A DNA stretch of 41,063 bases from Planctomycetota bacterium (GTDB taxonomy: Bacteria > Planctomycetota > B15-G4 > SIAN01): assembly GCA_016872815.1 (NCBI GenBank), contig VGYY01000004.1, positions 1 through 41,063 of the forward strand, given 5' to 3'. The position numbers were made by a program, and so were the translations under genes. Position 1 is the stretch's first letter; each line of letters starts with the position of its first letter. Below are positions 24,388-33,219 of this stretch, one piece after another. The notes beneath the pieces were generated by a model. That model was not told where the DNA came from and searched no databases. It saw nothing but the letters and a program-made list of their open reading frames with translations.

Positions 24388-24557
24388 AGGCGCGGTCCCC
24401 TGCCCCGCGGCCACCCTCCCCCCGGCGCCGCGAAAACGGCGCGATGATAGGCAGCGCCACGCAGTGCGGCTGTCAGCGGTTTGCGCGTCTGCGGGTACGT
24501 CCTGTTGGCCGCCCGCCGTAGGAAGCCACCCGGCGGCCGCCACGAGCGCCATTTGCC

Positions 24558-25217
24558 ATGACCGATCCCACCGATGTCGAGCGGCTGCTCACCAGCCACC
24601 GTTCCCAGGTCGACCGCCTGGTCTGCCGCCTCGTCGATCCGGCCGACCGTGATGACGTGACGCAGGAGCTCGCGCTGGCCGCGTTGCAGCGGCCGCCTCG
24701 TTCACCGCTGGCCTGGCCGGCGTGGATCGCCACGACGATCCGCAACGTGGCGGCGAAGCGGTTGCGCGGCCGCGCGCGCCGGCGGCAGCGCGAGCAGGCG
24801 GCGGCGCGAGCAGGCGGCGGCGCTGCCCGAGCGGCTTCCCTCCAGCGCGGAACTTGCCGCTCGGCTCGATCTCGAGCAGGCGCTGCTCCGTGCCGTGCGC
24901 GAGCTGCCGGTCGGCGAGCGCGACGTCGTGCAACTGCGCTTCTTCGAGGGGCTCTCGGCGGCGCAGATCGCCGTGGCCCTCGGGCTGGGCGAGAGCACGG
25001 TGCGGGCGCGCTTGCAGCGGTCGGTCGAGACGCTGCGCGCGCGGCTCGATGCCGGGCAGTCGGGCGGGCGGCGGGCGTGGATGGCGGCGCTGGCGCCCTG
25101 GTCGGTGCCGACCTTCCTGCTGCCGGTCGCGCCAGCGGCGGGCCTCGCCGCGGCGGCGGTGCTGGCGGTCGGCGCGGCGCTCGCCTGGCCAGCGCTGGCG
25201 ACGCTGGACGACAGTGA
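24558..25217 (+). CDS. ECF sigma factor, 5' part, frameshifted after region 2 by a tandem duplication
   Basis: The 219-codon frame starts as an ECF sigma factor: region 2 is visible from LLTSHRSQVDRLVCRLV through RDDVTQELALAALQRPP to PAWIATTIRNVAAKRLRGRA (about residues 9-75), including the region 2.2-like DxTQE block and the W..TI.RN.. segment. After about residue 83 the frame becomes Arg/Ala-rich nonsense. The natural continuation (region 4) lies in the +1 frame from about 24820. A 16-bp perfect tandem repeat at 24788-24819 accounts for the shift. As written, the product would lack promoter -35 binding and be inactive. It is divergent from the EboA operon. Whether this is biological or a sequencing/assembly artefact cannot be decided here. 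Confidence 0.7.
   Translation: MTDPTDVERLLTSHRSQVDRLVCRLVDPADRDDVTQELALAALQRPPRSPLAWPAWIATTIRNVAAKRLRGRARRRQREQAAARAGGGAARAASLQRGTCRSARSRAGAAPCRARAAGRRARRRATALLRGALGGADRRGPRAGREHGAGALAAVGRDAARAARCRAVGRAAGVDGGAGALVGADLPAAGRASGGPRRGGGAGGRRGARLASAGDAGRQ
24788..24819 (+). repeat. 16-bp tandem duplication causing a +1 frameshift
   Basis: Two exact copies of GCGCGAGCAGGCGGCG stand head to tail (24788-24803, 24804-24819), followed by a partial third start (GCGCT). With one copy, the frames of the upstream sigma region 2 and the downstream region 4 join into one continuous frame: 24558-26595 minus 16 bp equals exactly 674 codons. Confidence 0.95.
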
Positions 25218-26595
25218 CGCGGCTGCGCGGCCACCGCCGTCGGCGCAGCTCGCGCATGGCGAGGGACCGCACGACGAGCCGCCGCCGCTCGCCCTGCCGG
25301 CCGGTGTCGCCGCCGAGCGGTCGGTCGTGCCGGGACGCCAGGACTCCGCCGCGGACGGCGCTGCCGGAGACATCGCGGCGGGTGCGGGCGAAGGCTCCGC
25401 GACCCCGCCGCCGCCCGCGCGGCTCGTGCTGCGCTGCGTCGACGCGGCCACCGGCGTGCAGTTGCCGATGTGGACGTGCCGGGGGGCGAGCGAGACGCGC
25501 TTCCTCGAGCGGACGCTCGGCGTGGTCGGGTCCGACCGCTTCGCCATCACTCCGGGGCGCTGGGACTTCCACTTCATCGCGAAGGGGTGCGAACCGTTCC
25601 TGCTCGGACCGCTCGATCTCGCGGCGGGCGAAGAGCGCGACCTCGGCGCGATCCCGCTGACGCGCGGCAGCGGTCGCATCACGGGACGCCTCGATCGCCT
25701 CGGCTCCGCTGCCGGCAAGCCGGCGTGGGTCGAACTGCTCGGGGACGGTCGCGCGCCCTGTTTGCGCTGCGATCCCGCCACCGGGGCGACCCCGCCGGAG
25801 CCGGTCGGATCGCCGAGCTGGCCGCCGCCGCCGGAGTCCGGTTGCTGCGGCTGGTTCGCCGAGCGCTCGGTGGTGGAGGTCGACGCCGCCGGCCGCTTCG
25901 CCTTCGAGAACCTCGCCGGCGGCACCTATCACCTGCGACCGTTCGACGGGCGCCATCCGGTCCACGCGACCACGGCGGTCGTGGTCGCCCGCGGCGGCCA
26001 GTCGGTGGCCGAGCTCGCGCTGGCGCCTCCGGTGGAATTGCTGCTGACGCTGCGCCAGCCAGGCGGTCAGCCTTTCGTCGGCCGCTGGTGGCCGAACAGC
26101 CAGGACGAACCGCCGCCGATCCACTTCGACCTCGAGTTCGAGACGCTGGCCTTGACGCTCGACATGGGCGTCGACCTGCATGCGTTGCGCTCGCTCGCCG
26201 GGCCGCCGCCGCACGCGGGGCTCGGTTCGCCCGACTCCGCGAGCACGGTGGATCTTGTTTTCGTCTCCACCTCGATCGGCTTCGGTTGGCACGACTTGCC
26301 CTCCGATCGCGAGCGCGCGGCCGACGAAGCGCTCGACCCGCCCGTCGCAACGCCGGGCTTCTCCGGCAGCGAGTTCACGGTTGAGCGGGTCGCGCCTGAC
26401 CTCTTCCGCGTCCGGCCGTTGCCCGCCGCTCCGATCCGCTTTCGCCTCCGCTGCGCCGACTTCGCCAGCGAAAGGATCGAGGTCGATCTCGCCGACCCGG
26501 CGAACCACCACCTCACGGTCACCCTGCAGCTCGCACCGGACTCCGGGCCGCCGCCGCCCACCGGCGAGGTGATCGTCGTCGAGAGGGACGGGTAG
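24895..26595 (+). CDS. Sigma region 4 + membrane helix + carboxypeptidase-regulatory-like domains (3' part of fusion)
   Basis: This 566-residue frame opens at GTG 24895, but conserved coding extends upstream in frame to about 24820. Residues 1-50 form sigma region 4: LPVGERDVVQLRFFEGLSAA, then IAVALGLGESTVRARLQRSV (helix-turn-helix). A hydrophobic helix at about 72-103 follows, then a long extracytoplasmic part of beta-rich carboxypeptidase-regulatory-like modules, e.g. GSGRITGRLDRLGSAAGKPA and GRFAFENLAGGTYHLRPFDG. Such C-terminally extended, membrane-tethered ECF sigma factors are known from planctomycetes and are thought to be controlled in cis by the outside domain. If the upstream frameshift is real, this part could be made only by reinitiation. 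No anti-sigma gene is adjacent, which fits an in-cis design. Confidence 0.75.
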   Translation: MRELPVGERDVVQLRFFEGLSAAQIAVALGLGESTVRARLQRSVETLRARLDAGQSGGRRAWMAALAPWSVPTFLLPVAPAAGLAAAAVLAVGAALAWPALATLDDSDAAARPPPSAQLAHGEGPHDEPPPLALPAGVAAERSVVPGRQDSAADGAAGDIAAGAGEGSATPPPPARLVLRCVDAATGVQLPMWTCRGASETRFLERTLGVVGSDRFAITPGRWDFHFIAKGCEPFLLGPLDLAAGEERDLGAIPLTRGSGRITGRLDRLGSAAGKPAWVELLGDGRAPCLRCDPATGATPPEPVGSPSWPPPPESGCCGWFAERSVVEVDAAGRFAFENLAGGTYHLRPFDGRHPVHATTAVVVARGGQSVAELALAPPVELLLTLRQPGGQPFVGRWWPNSQDEPPPIHFDLEFETLALTLDMGVDLHALRSLAGPPPHAGLGSPDSASTVDLVFVSTSIGFGWHDLPSDRERAADEALDPPVATPGFSGSEFTVERVAPDLFRVRPLPAAPIRFRLRCADFASERIEVDLADPANHHLTVTLQLAPDSGPPPPTGEVIVVERDG

Positions 26596-26733
26596 CGACG
26601 GCGATCCCTGGGGGGTCGGATCGGAATCCGAACTACTCGAGTGGGGGGCGGCGGTTTCCCGCCGCGACCCATCGCGTTGCCACTGACCGATCCGCGCCAG
26701 GCACGACGGGCGCAGTCAGCCTGACCCGAGGCG

Positions 26734-26809
26734 TGGTGGGCGATGCAGGATTCGAACCTGCGACCCCCCGCGTGTAAGGCGGGTGCTCTAGCCGCTGAGC
26801 GAATCGCCC
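26734..26809 (-). tRNA. tRNA-Val (anticodon UAC), CCA encoded
   Basis: On the minus strand a complete cloverleaf is seen: acceptor stem GGGCGAT/ATCGCCC, a D-arm with GCTC/GAGC, an anticodon stem CCCGC/GCGGG with loop CTTACAC (anticodon TAC, Val, reading GUA), a T-arm GCAGG-TTCGAAT-CCTGC, discriminator A, and genomic CCA at 26734-26736. The body without CCA is 73 nt. Confidence 0.97.
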
Positions 26810-26983
26810 GTCGTGGTGCCTCTTCTCTCGCCGTCGTTCCCGCCAAGTCGCTTCCGCTCCGACCGCCGCGCCCGGTTCGTTCCTGCCCGGAGGTTGCCCC
26901 CTTCTTTCGTGGCCCGCGCGGTACCGCTTGAGGTCAAGCCTGCAGGTTCCCGAAAGAAGCCGTGAAGCGTCGGCGTGTGCGGA

Positions 26984-27011
26984 TTGCGACGTAAGGAAGC
27001 GCCACTATAAA
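26984..27011 (+). promoter_or_regulatory. Sigma-70-type promoter of the UDP-glucose dehydrogenase gene
   Basis: TTGCGA (26984-26989) and TATAAA (27006-27011) are spaced by 16 bp, in a locally AT-richer patch. Transcription would start near 27018, giving a leader of about 65 nt before the ATG at 27085. It is the best-formed promoter in the window. Confidence 0.7.
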
Positions 27012-27084
27012 GGCGCCCCTTTTTGCGCAGCCCGGGCGCGCCAGGAAGGTCCACAGCGGCGCCTTCGAGGGGCGGGAGAGAACG

Positions 27085-28386
27085 ATGAAGATCGCCGTGG
27101 TGGGCACCGGGTACGTGGGCCTCGTCGCAGGCTCGTGCCTCGCCGAGACCGGCAACAACGTCACCTGCGTCGACATCGACGAGAAGAAGATCGCGCGGCT
27201 CAACGCCGGCGAGATCCCGATCTACGAGCCCGGCCTCGAGCCGCTGGTGAAGCGCAACCGCGACGAGAGCCGGCTGGTGTTCACCACCGACCTCCCGGCG
27301 GCGGTCCGGGCGGCCGACGTGATCTTCATCGCGGTCGGCACGCCGGCGGGGGAGGACGGCTCGGCCGACCTCAAATACGTGCTGGCGGCGGCACGCAGCA
27401 TCGGCCAGGCGGCCAACGGGCCGAAGGTCATCGTCGACAAGTCGACCGTCCCGGTGGGGACGGCGGCCAAGGTGAAGCAGGCGGCGCAGGCGGAGACCTC
27501 TCATCCGATCGCGGTGGTCAGCAACCCCGAGTTCCTCAAGGAAGGCAACGCCGTCAACGACTTCCTCAAGCCCGACCGCGTCGTGGTCGGTTGCGATGAT
27601 GCCCGCGCCGCCGAGGTGATGAAGCGGCTCTACGCCCCGTTCGTCCGCACCGGCAATCCGGTGATCGTGATGGACTTGGTCAGCGCCGAACTCACCAAGT
27701 ACGCGGCCAACGCGATGCTCGCCACGCGCATCTCGTTCATGAACGAGATCGCCCAGATCTGCGAGCGGGTCGGCGCCGACGTCAACAAGGTGCGCGAGGG
27801 CATCGCCACCGACAGCCGGATCGGCTCGAGCTTCCTGTTCCCCGGCGTGGGTTACGGCGGCAGCTGCTTCCCGAAGGACAGCAAGGCGATCGTCGCCACG
27901 GCGAAGGAGTACGGCTACCGCTTCCGCGTCATGGAGGCGGTGGAGGAGGCGAACCACGCGCAGAAGCGCCACCTGTTCGACCGCCTCCATCAGCATTGGA
28001 AGGGCGACTGCGCCGGCAAGACGGTCGGCATGTGGGGGCTCGCGTTCAAGGCGCGCACCGACGACATCCGCGAGGCGCCGGCGCTGGTGCTGATCGATCT
28101 CCTGCTCAAGGCGGGGTGCAAGATCAACGCCTTCGATCCGGTCGCGATGGATCCGACCAGCAAGGTCGTCGGCGATCGCGTGCGGATGAGCAAGGGAATT
28201 TACGACGCGGCGCAGGGCGCCGACGCGCTGCTGGTCGTCACCGAGTGGAACGAGTTCCGCAATCCCGACTTCGATCGGTTGAAGTCGATCATGCGCCGTC
28301 CCGCCATCTTCGACGGCCGCAACCTCTACACGGGCAAGGAGCTGCGCGAGCAGGGGTTCCACTACTGCGGCATCGGCATTCCCTGA
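27085..28386 (+). CDS. ugd: UDP-glucose 6-dehydrogenase
   Basis: A full-length (433 residues) member of the UDP-glucose/GDP-mannose dehydrogenase family. The NAD-binding GxGxxG is IAVVGTGYVGLVAGSCLAE (3-21). PGLEPLVKRN and VDKSTVPVGTA follow, the active-site Cys261 lies in GVGYGGSCFPKD, and the C-terminal UDP-binding domain has MWGLAFKARTDDIREAPAL. The enzyme oxidises UDP-glucose to UDP-glucuronate with two NAD+, feeding uronic-acid polysaccharides; the alginate-type porin and Wzx/ligase genes in the window suggest such a glycan. The GVGYGGSCFPKD and KSTVPVGT phrases favour UDP-glucose over GDP-mannose. SD GGGAGAG precedes ATG 27085; a good promoter lies upstream and a convergent hairpin downstream. 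Confidence 0.95.
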   Translation: MKIAVVGTGYVGLVAGSCLAETGNNVTCVDIDEKKIARLNAGEIPIYEPGLEPLVKRNRDESRLVFTTDLPAAVRAADVIFIAVGTPAGEDGSADLKYVLAAARSIGQAANGPKVIVDKSTVPVGTAAKVKQAAQAETSHPIAVVSNPEFLKEGNAVNDFLKPDRVVVGCDDARAAEVMKRLYAPFVRTGNPVIVMDLVSAELTKYAANAMLATRISFMNEIAQICERVGADVNKVREGIATDSRIGSSFLFPGVGYGGSCFPKDSKAIVATAKEYGYRFRVMEAVEEANHAQKRHLFDRLHQHWKGDCAGKTVGMWGLAFKARTDDIREAPALVLIDLLLKAGCKINAFDPVAMDPTSKVVGDRVRMSKGIYDAAQGADALLVVTEWNEFRNPDFDRLKSIMRRPAIFDGRNLYTGKELREQGFHYCGIGIP

Positions 28387-28416
28387 TCCACGGCACCAAC
28401 GACGCGACGGGACGAC

Positions 28417-28453
28417 CCTCCGCCGTACCGGACCGGGCGCGGCACGGCGGAGG
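28417..28453. terminator. Hairpin between convergent ugd and TPR genes
   Basis: CCTCCGCCGT (28417-28426) pairs perfectly with ACGGCGGAGG (28444-28453), leaving a 17-nt loop. There is no T-tract. It sits between the two converging stop codons and may act on both strands. Confidence 0.5.
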
Positions 28454-28464
28454 ATCAGGCGCGA

Positions 28465-29295
28465 TCAGCGCTGCGTCAGCTTCTCGGCCAGTTGCTTGCC
28501 AGCCTTCATCTTCGACAGCGCGCGGGTGATCGCCGCGCGCGCCTCGGCTGCATCCTCGTCGCCGCTCTCGCCATCGCCATCGTCGGCCCGCTCGGTGTGG
28601 CGCGCGACGCACTCGGCCACCAGCTCGCGCGCTTCCTCGACCCGCCCGACCTCGATCCAGTCACAGGCGACGAGGTCGACGTTGCGGATGTCCTCGAGCG
28701 GCAGCTCCGGGAAGCGCACGCCCACCGCGAGCAGCAGCGCGTGGCCATCCGCGGCCGCCCCCTTGCCGAGCAGCGCCTTGCCCTGCCACGTCAGCGACTG
28801 CGCGCTCTCGCGGCGCTGCTCCGGCTGCACCCCGGGCACCTTCCGGTAGTTCGCGATCGCCGCATCCCAGCGCTTGGCGCGCCGGTCGAGATGGCCGAGC
28901 TCGAGCCACGCCTTCGCCGCCAGCCGCGGATCGGCCGCGGCCATCCCGGTGACGGCGGAGAAGCAGCGGCGCGCCTCCTCCTCGTGGCGCAGCGTCCGCC
29001 ACAGCTCGCCCGCCCGCCAGTGGGCCTCCGCGACGACGGCCGGCTCGAGCGCCCCCTTCGCCACCTCCTCGCACGCCTTCGCCGCGGCCGTCAGCGCGGC
29101 GTGCTTCTGCTCGACCGACTGGCCCGACGCCTGGCGCTTGAGCCGGATCACCTCGGCGAACGGATCGGCCTTCTTCGGCGCCTTGACGCTCTTCGCCGGT
29201 GGTGCGGCGCCGTCCGGGGAGGCGCCGGGGGTGTCCCCGCCGCTGAACGGCCCGGACGCGAACGGCAGGAGCGAGAACAGGGTTGCGAGCAACAT
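28465..29295 (-). CDS. Exported TPR-like protein
   Basis: The 276-residue protein has an N-terminal hydrophobic signal (1-16), a Pro/Ala/Lys-rich linker (about 20-43), and helical repeats of TPR type: AEAHWRAGELWRTLRHEEEA and AKAWLELGHLDRRAKRWDAA, followed by AIANYRKVPGVQPEQR. The C-terminus has an acidic DDGDGESGDEDAAE stretch and a basic end. It is probably a periplasmic scaffold or assembly factor; no enzyme motif is seen. SD GGAGAAG stands directly before ATG 29295. It follows the transglutaminase-like gene by 203 bp on the same strand, so gltX, transglutaminase and TPR genes might form a loose transcription unit. Confidence 0.72.
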   Translation of the reverse strand: MLLATLFSLLPFASGPFSGGDTPGASPDGAAPPAKSVKAPKKADPFAEVIRLKRQASGQSVEQKHAALTAAAKACEEVAKGALEPAVVAEAHWRAGELWRTLRHEEEARRCFSAVTGMAAADPRLAAKAWLELGHLDRRAKRWDAAIANYRKVPGVQPEQRRESAQSLTWQGKALLGKGAAADGHALLLAVGVRFPELPLEDIRNVDLVACDWIEVGRVEEARELVAECVARHTERADDGDGESGDEDAAEARAAITRALSKMKAGKQLAEKLTQR

Positions 29296-29498
29296 GACTT
29301 CTCCTTCGCGACGCCCGGCGGTGGATCGACCGCGCGGGCGCAGTCACCGCCGAGGCGCGGTCCCGGCGGGGGAACGGTGGGGCCGTCCGGTCATCGCCGG
29401 CCAGGCCCTCCGCGCGCGAAGAGGTCGTCGCTCGCGCGAGACGGTGACAGGGCGCTGCGCGAATCGATGGCGTCAGCGCACCCTCGGACGGACGGCGG

Positions 29499-31523
29499 TC
29501 AGCCGTCGAGGTCGAGCGAACTCACGATCGCCTCGAACGCCGCCTCCTCGCTGGACGGCGCGGTGATCAGCAGCAGCGTCTGGTCGCGCAGCGCCGCCAG
29601 CGCCAGCGCATCGACCTTGTCCTTCTTGCCGCGGAACCGCTTGGCCTTGCGGCCGTCGACCTCGAGGTCGGTCGGCTTGAGGCGAGACATGCCGTGCGCC
29701 TCGAGCATCCCCTTGGCGTCGTCGATCCGCGTGTCGTAGGTCACGTCGATCACCGCGACCTCGATCTTGCCCGCGCCCTCGCGCACCAGCTCGACGATCT
29801 CGTCGTCGCCGAGCTTGATCCGCTCGTTGGGGACGACCGCGAACCCCGCGGGCGTCGCGAACGACAGGTCGAACAGCAGGTGGCGGTAGCGCCCACCGTC
29901 GAGGGCGTAGACCTGCATGTCCTCACCGACCGTGACCTGCTTGTCGCCGTGGCGATAGGCCGCGATGTCGATGTCCATGGTCATCCCGAGCATGACGTTG
30001 CCGAACACGCGGCCGATCTCGCTCGTCGCCAGCGAATCGGCCGCCAGGCGCAGGTGGGCGGCATCGATCCCGCCGCGGCCGAGCACCGCATCGAGCGCGT
30101 ACCACTTGCCGCCGAGCGACACCTCGGTCCACATGTGGCCGCCCCAGATCCCCTTGAAGTAGAGGAAGCCGACGGCGACCCGCGCCGGGATGCCGGCGGC
30201 CCGGCAGAGCGCTGCGAGGAAGACGCCGTGCTCGGTGCAGTCGCCCGAGGCGGTCGCGCAGACCTTCGACGCCGGCTCGAACAGCTTGCTCATGCTCTTG
30301 TCGGAGATATGCGTGAACGCGAGCCGCTCGAGCAGGCAGGCCGCCTTCCACGCGTCGGTCTCGCCGCTGACCGCCCGTTTCGCCAGCTCCGTGATCGCGG
30401 GGTCGGCGTGATCGATCATCAGGTTCGAGCCGAGGCACTCCTGTTCTTCGGCGGTGAGGCCCGTCAGCGGCAGCGTGAACGACTGCTGCGGAACGACGCG
30501 GCTCACGCGCAGCAGCAGGTCGTCCTTGCTGGCGGCCTCGACCACGACCTGCCGCTCGTCCGCGAGCGGCGGCAGGGGCATCTCCGGGTCGGCGGCGCGC
30601 ACGCGCAGCAGCAGCTCGTCGCAGCCGTAGGGATCGGGGAGCCGCACGTTGGTGCGCGGCGACATGCGATCGAACACCTCGGGGGTTTCGGGCGAGGCGA
30701 ACGCGGCCAGGCACTCGGCCTTGTCCGACGCGACCGAGCGAATGGCGAACGCGCCCATCCGCGTCGTCGTCATGACCGTGTCGAGCGTCGCCGGATCGGT
30801 CCAGCTGTCGGTGATGACGCCGGGGAGGATGTCGATGGTGGAGCGGCTGTGGAGCAGTTCCTGCTCGCCGCGACCGGGGACCGTCACCTTCACCAGATCC
30901 TGCAGTTCGACGGTCATCACGAACGCCCCCTGATCCGGCGTCCAGTTCTTGAACGTGAACGACTTCGCGCCGGCCTCGATCCGGGCGCGGGTGAGGCGGT
31001 CGGCCGCCCGCACGCCGATCCACTCCGGATCCCAGTCGAAGCTCTTCACCTGCGGCGGACCGCCGGCGTGCTGCACCATCTCGGCGCGATCGCCCTTCAC
31101 CTCGACCACGGTCCGCGTCTTCGCCGCGGCCATGTTCGACTCGGACTCGATCCGCACGATGTTGCCGGCCGCGTCCTCCCAGGTGGTCGAGGTCTGCAGC
31201 ACCGTGACGTTGGTGCCGAGCCGGTTCAGGGTCATGGACGAGTCGTTGAACGTCTTCCACAGTGGCCGGCCGTCGCGTTCGACCTGCTCGGTGACGATGT
31301 GCACAAAGCCGACCTTCGCGTCATCGAGGTACATCAACTGCCACTCCTCGCTCGCCTCCTGGCGAGCGAGGCGCGCCGACCGGGCGGGCGGCGGAGCGGC
31401 GCACGCCGTTCCGGTGGCGTCGCCGACGCAGAGCGCGGCGAGAGCGGCCGTCGCGACGAAGCGCGCGGCCAACGTGCGGCACGAGCGGCCGCCGAGAGCG
31501 ACGAAGCTGCGGAAGTGCGCCAT
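29499..31523 (-). CDS. Secreted transglutaminase-like (papain-fold) protein
   Basis: The 674-residue protein has a signal peptide (about 18-42, AALAALCVGDATGTACA), a large N-terminal beta-rich region (about 55-370) and a transglutaminase-like core. The triad is Cys429 in SGDCTEHGVFLAALCRAAGI, His463 in GHMWTEV and Asp478 in WYALDAV; all three are in family order and spacing. The C-terminal 150 residues (after DMQVYALDGG) are unrelated to the core and contain beta strands. Family knowledge: such bacterial proteins act as proteases, amidases or cross-linking enzymes in the envelope; substrate unknown. It lies 84 bp downstream of gltX on the same strand. The start puts the signal peptide near the N-terminus; the first 17 residues are basic. 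Confidence 0.87.
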   Translation of the reverse strand: MAHFRSFVALGGRSCRTLAARFVATAALAALCVGDATGTACAAPPPARSARLARQEASEEWQLMYLDDAKVGFVHIVTEQVERDGRPLWKTFNDSSMTLNRLGTNVTVLQTSTTWEDAAGNIVRIESESNMAAAKTRTVVEVKGDRAEMVQHAGGPPQVKSFDWDPEWIGVRAADRLTRARIEAGAKSFTFKNWTPDQGAFVMTVELQDLVKVTVPGRGEQELLHSRSTIDILPGVITDSWTDPATLDTVMTTTRMGAFAIRSVASDKAECLAAFASPETPEVFDRMSPRTNVRLPDPYGCDELLLRVRAADPEMPLPPLADERQVVVEAASKDDLLLRVSRVVPQQSFTLPLTGLTAEEQECLGSNLMIDHADPAITELAKRAVSGETDAWKAACLLERLAFTHISDKSMSKLFEPASKVCATASGDCTEHGVFLAALCRAAGIPARVAVGFLYFKGIWGGHMWTEVSLGGKWYALDAVLGRGGIDAAHLRLAADSLATSEIGRVFGNVMLGMTMDIDIAAYRHGDKQVTVGEDMQVYALDGGRYRHLLFDLSFATPAGFAVVPNERIKLGDDEIVELVREGAGKIEVAVIDVTYDTRIDDAKGMLEAHGMSRLKPTDLEVDGRKAKRFRGKKDKVDALALAALRDQTLLLITAPSSEEAAFEAIVSSLDLDG

Positions 31524-31607
31524 GGCGATCCCGATCGAGGTCGATGGTCGTGCCGTCGGTGGTTCCGACGGCGGTCGCGGACGGGCGATGCTACGGCGAT
31601 GCCCCGC

Positions 31608-33089
31608 TCAGAGTTCCGCCGGGTCGCCCTCGGAGAGGAATTTCGCGGCCGCGCGCAGTCGGGCGAGGCTCTTCTCCTTGCCCAGGAGCTCCATCGATTC
31701 GAGCAGCGGCGGCGTCGCCGACTTGCCGGTCACGGCGACGCGCATCGCCATGAAGAGGTCGCCCACCTTGACGCCAAGCCTCGTGGCCAGATCGCGCAGC
31801 GCCGGCTCGTCGCGGCCGTGGTCCAAGCCGGGGACCGCGGCCAACAGGTCGGCGCAAGCGGTCAGGACGCGCGCCAACTCCGGCGGCGCGAGCTTCGCGC
31901 GGCGGAACGCCTCCTTGGCGAGGACGACCTCCTTGAAAAAGAAGTCGGTCCACTCGTCCCACTCGGAGAGCTTCTTCATCCGCTCCTGGATCAACGGCAC
32001 GACCTGGCGGACGAACGCCGGGTCGAGCTTGCGGCCCGGCCGGTCGGGGAAGTCGATCGCCATGAAGTCGACGAGTCGATCGGCCATCGCGTCGACCGAC
32101 AGCCGGCGGATCCACTCGCCGTTCAGCCACTCGAGCTTCGTGAGGTCGAACACCGGTCCCCCGAGCGAGACCTTCTCCAGTGCGAATCGCTCCATCAGTT
32201 GCTGGCGGTCGAAGACCTCGCTGCCGCTGCCATCCGACGGCGCGAATCCCATCAACGCGAGGAAGTTGACCAGCGCCTCGGGCAGGAAGCCCTGCGCGCG
32301 GTACCAGTCGAGCGAGGTCGGGTTCTTGCGCTTGCTGATCTTGGTGCGGTCGGCGTTGCGCAGGAGCGGCAGGTGGCAGAAGACCGGCGCGGGCCAGCCG
32401 AACGCCTGGTAGAGCAGCACGTGCTTGGGCGTCGACGGGATCCACTCCTCGGCGCGCAGCACGTGGGTGATGCCCATCAGCCGGTCGTCGACGACGTTGG
32501 CGAGGTGGTAGGTCGGGAAGTTGTCCGACTTCATCAGGACCTGGTCGTCGATCTCCGCGTGGCTGAACTCGATGTCGCCGCGCAGCACGTCCTTGACGAT
32601 GGTCTTGCCCGCCTTGTCGATCTTCATGCGGACGACGAACTTCTCGCCCGCCGCGGCGCGCCGCTCCGACTCCTCCTTCGGGAGGTTGCGGCAGGTGCCG
32701 TCGTAGCCGGGCGGCAGCTTCGCCGCCTTCTGCCGCTCGCGCATCAGGGCGAGGCGCTCGTCGCTGCAGAAGCAGCGGTAGGCGGCGCCCTTGTCGAGCA
32801 GGAGTTTGGTGTGTTCGCGGTAGTGGGCGGTCCGCTCCGACTGGCGATAGGGACCGCACGGGCCGCCGACGTCGGGCCCCTCGTCGTAGGCGAGGTCGAG
32901 CCACTTCATCGTCCGCATGATCGAGGCCTCGGACGCGGGCGTGCTGCGCGTCTGGTCGGTGTCCTCGATCCGCAGCAGGAACTGGCCGCCGTTCTGGCGG
33001 GCGTAGAGCCAGTTGAAGAGGCCGACGTAGGCGGTGCCGACGTGCGGGTCGCCGGTCGGGCTCGGAGCGATGCGGACGCGGACGGCCAT
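31608..33089 (-). CDS. gltX: Glutamyl-tRNA synthetase
   Basis: The 493-residue class Ib synthetase charges tRNA-Glu. N-terminal signature: RIAPSPTGDPHVGTAYVGLFN, where the HIGH motif reads HVGT (16-19). The Zn-type cysteines are in YRCFCSDE and GYDGTCRNL. The second catalytic motif is KISKRK at Lys250-Lys253 (KMSKS variant). The anticodon-binding helices follow, e.g. LDWYRAQGFLPEALVNFLAL. HVGT and KISKR are seen in other bacterial GltX proteins, so activity is expected. The C-terminal part is of normal length. ATG 33089 begins just at the conserved core. It is divergent from the sulfatase-like gene and probably leads the transcription unit with the transglutaminase-like gene. Confidence 0.96.
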   Translation of the reverse strand: MAVRVRIAPSPTGDPHVGTAYVGLFNWLYARQNGGQFLLRIEDTDQTRSTPASEASIMRTMKWLDLAYDEGPDVGGPCGPYRQSERTAHYREHTKLLLDKGAAYRCFCSDERLALMRERQKAAKLPPGYDGTCRNLPKEESERRAAAGEKFVVRMKIDKAGKTIVKDVLRGDIEFSHAEIDDQVLMKSDNFPTYHLANVVDDRLMGITHVLRAEEWIPSTPKHVLLYQAFGWPAPVFCHLPLLRNADRTKISKRKNPTSLDWYRAQGFLPEALVNFLALMGFAPSDGSGSEVFDRQQLMERFALEKVSLGGPVFDLTKLEWLNGEWIRRLSVDAMADRLVDFMAIDFPDRPGRKLDPAFVRQVVPLIQERMKKLSEWDEWTDFFFKEVVLAKEAFRRAKLAPPELARVLTACADLLAAVPGLDHGRDEPALRDLATRLGVKVGDLFMAMRVAVTGKSATPPLLESMELLGKEKSLARLRAAAKFLSEGDPAEL

Positions 33090-33219
33090 GATGCAGCCTC
33101 GGCAGGACGGCGGAGAAAAGGGGCGGCAGTGTAGCCCGCGTGATCGCGACCGGTAGAAAGCGCCGCAGCGGCCCGAAGCCGGCGCCGGGAGGGTCGATCG
33201 TCTCGACAGGAGCGGATGC

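Noticed and set aside
24470-24540. CTGACA and TATCAT on the minus strand upstream of EboA as a promoter
   Set aside because: The spacing is 21 bp, too long for a sigma-70 promoter; left uncalled.
26648-26665. 7-bp GC hairpin after the sigma/carboxypeptidase-like frame
   Set aside because: Short stem, no T-tract and GC-rich surroundings where such stems are common; not enough to call a terminator.
29694-33134. A plus-strand open frame of over 1100 codons opposite the transglutaminase and gltX genes
   Set aside because: It lies antisense to two clear conserved genes, is His/Arg/Gln-rich and low in complexity, and arises from the third-position GC bias on the other strand.
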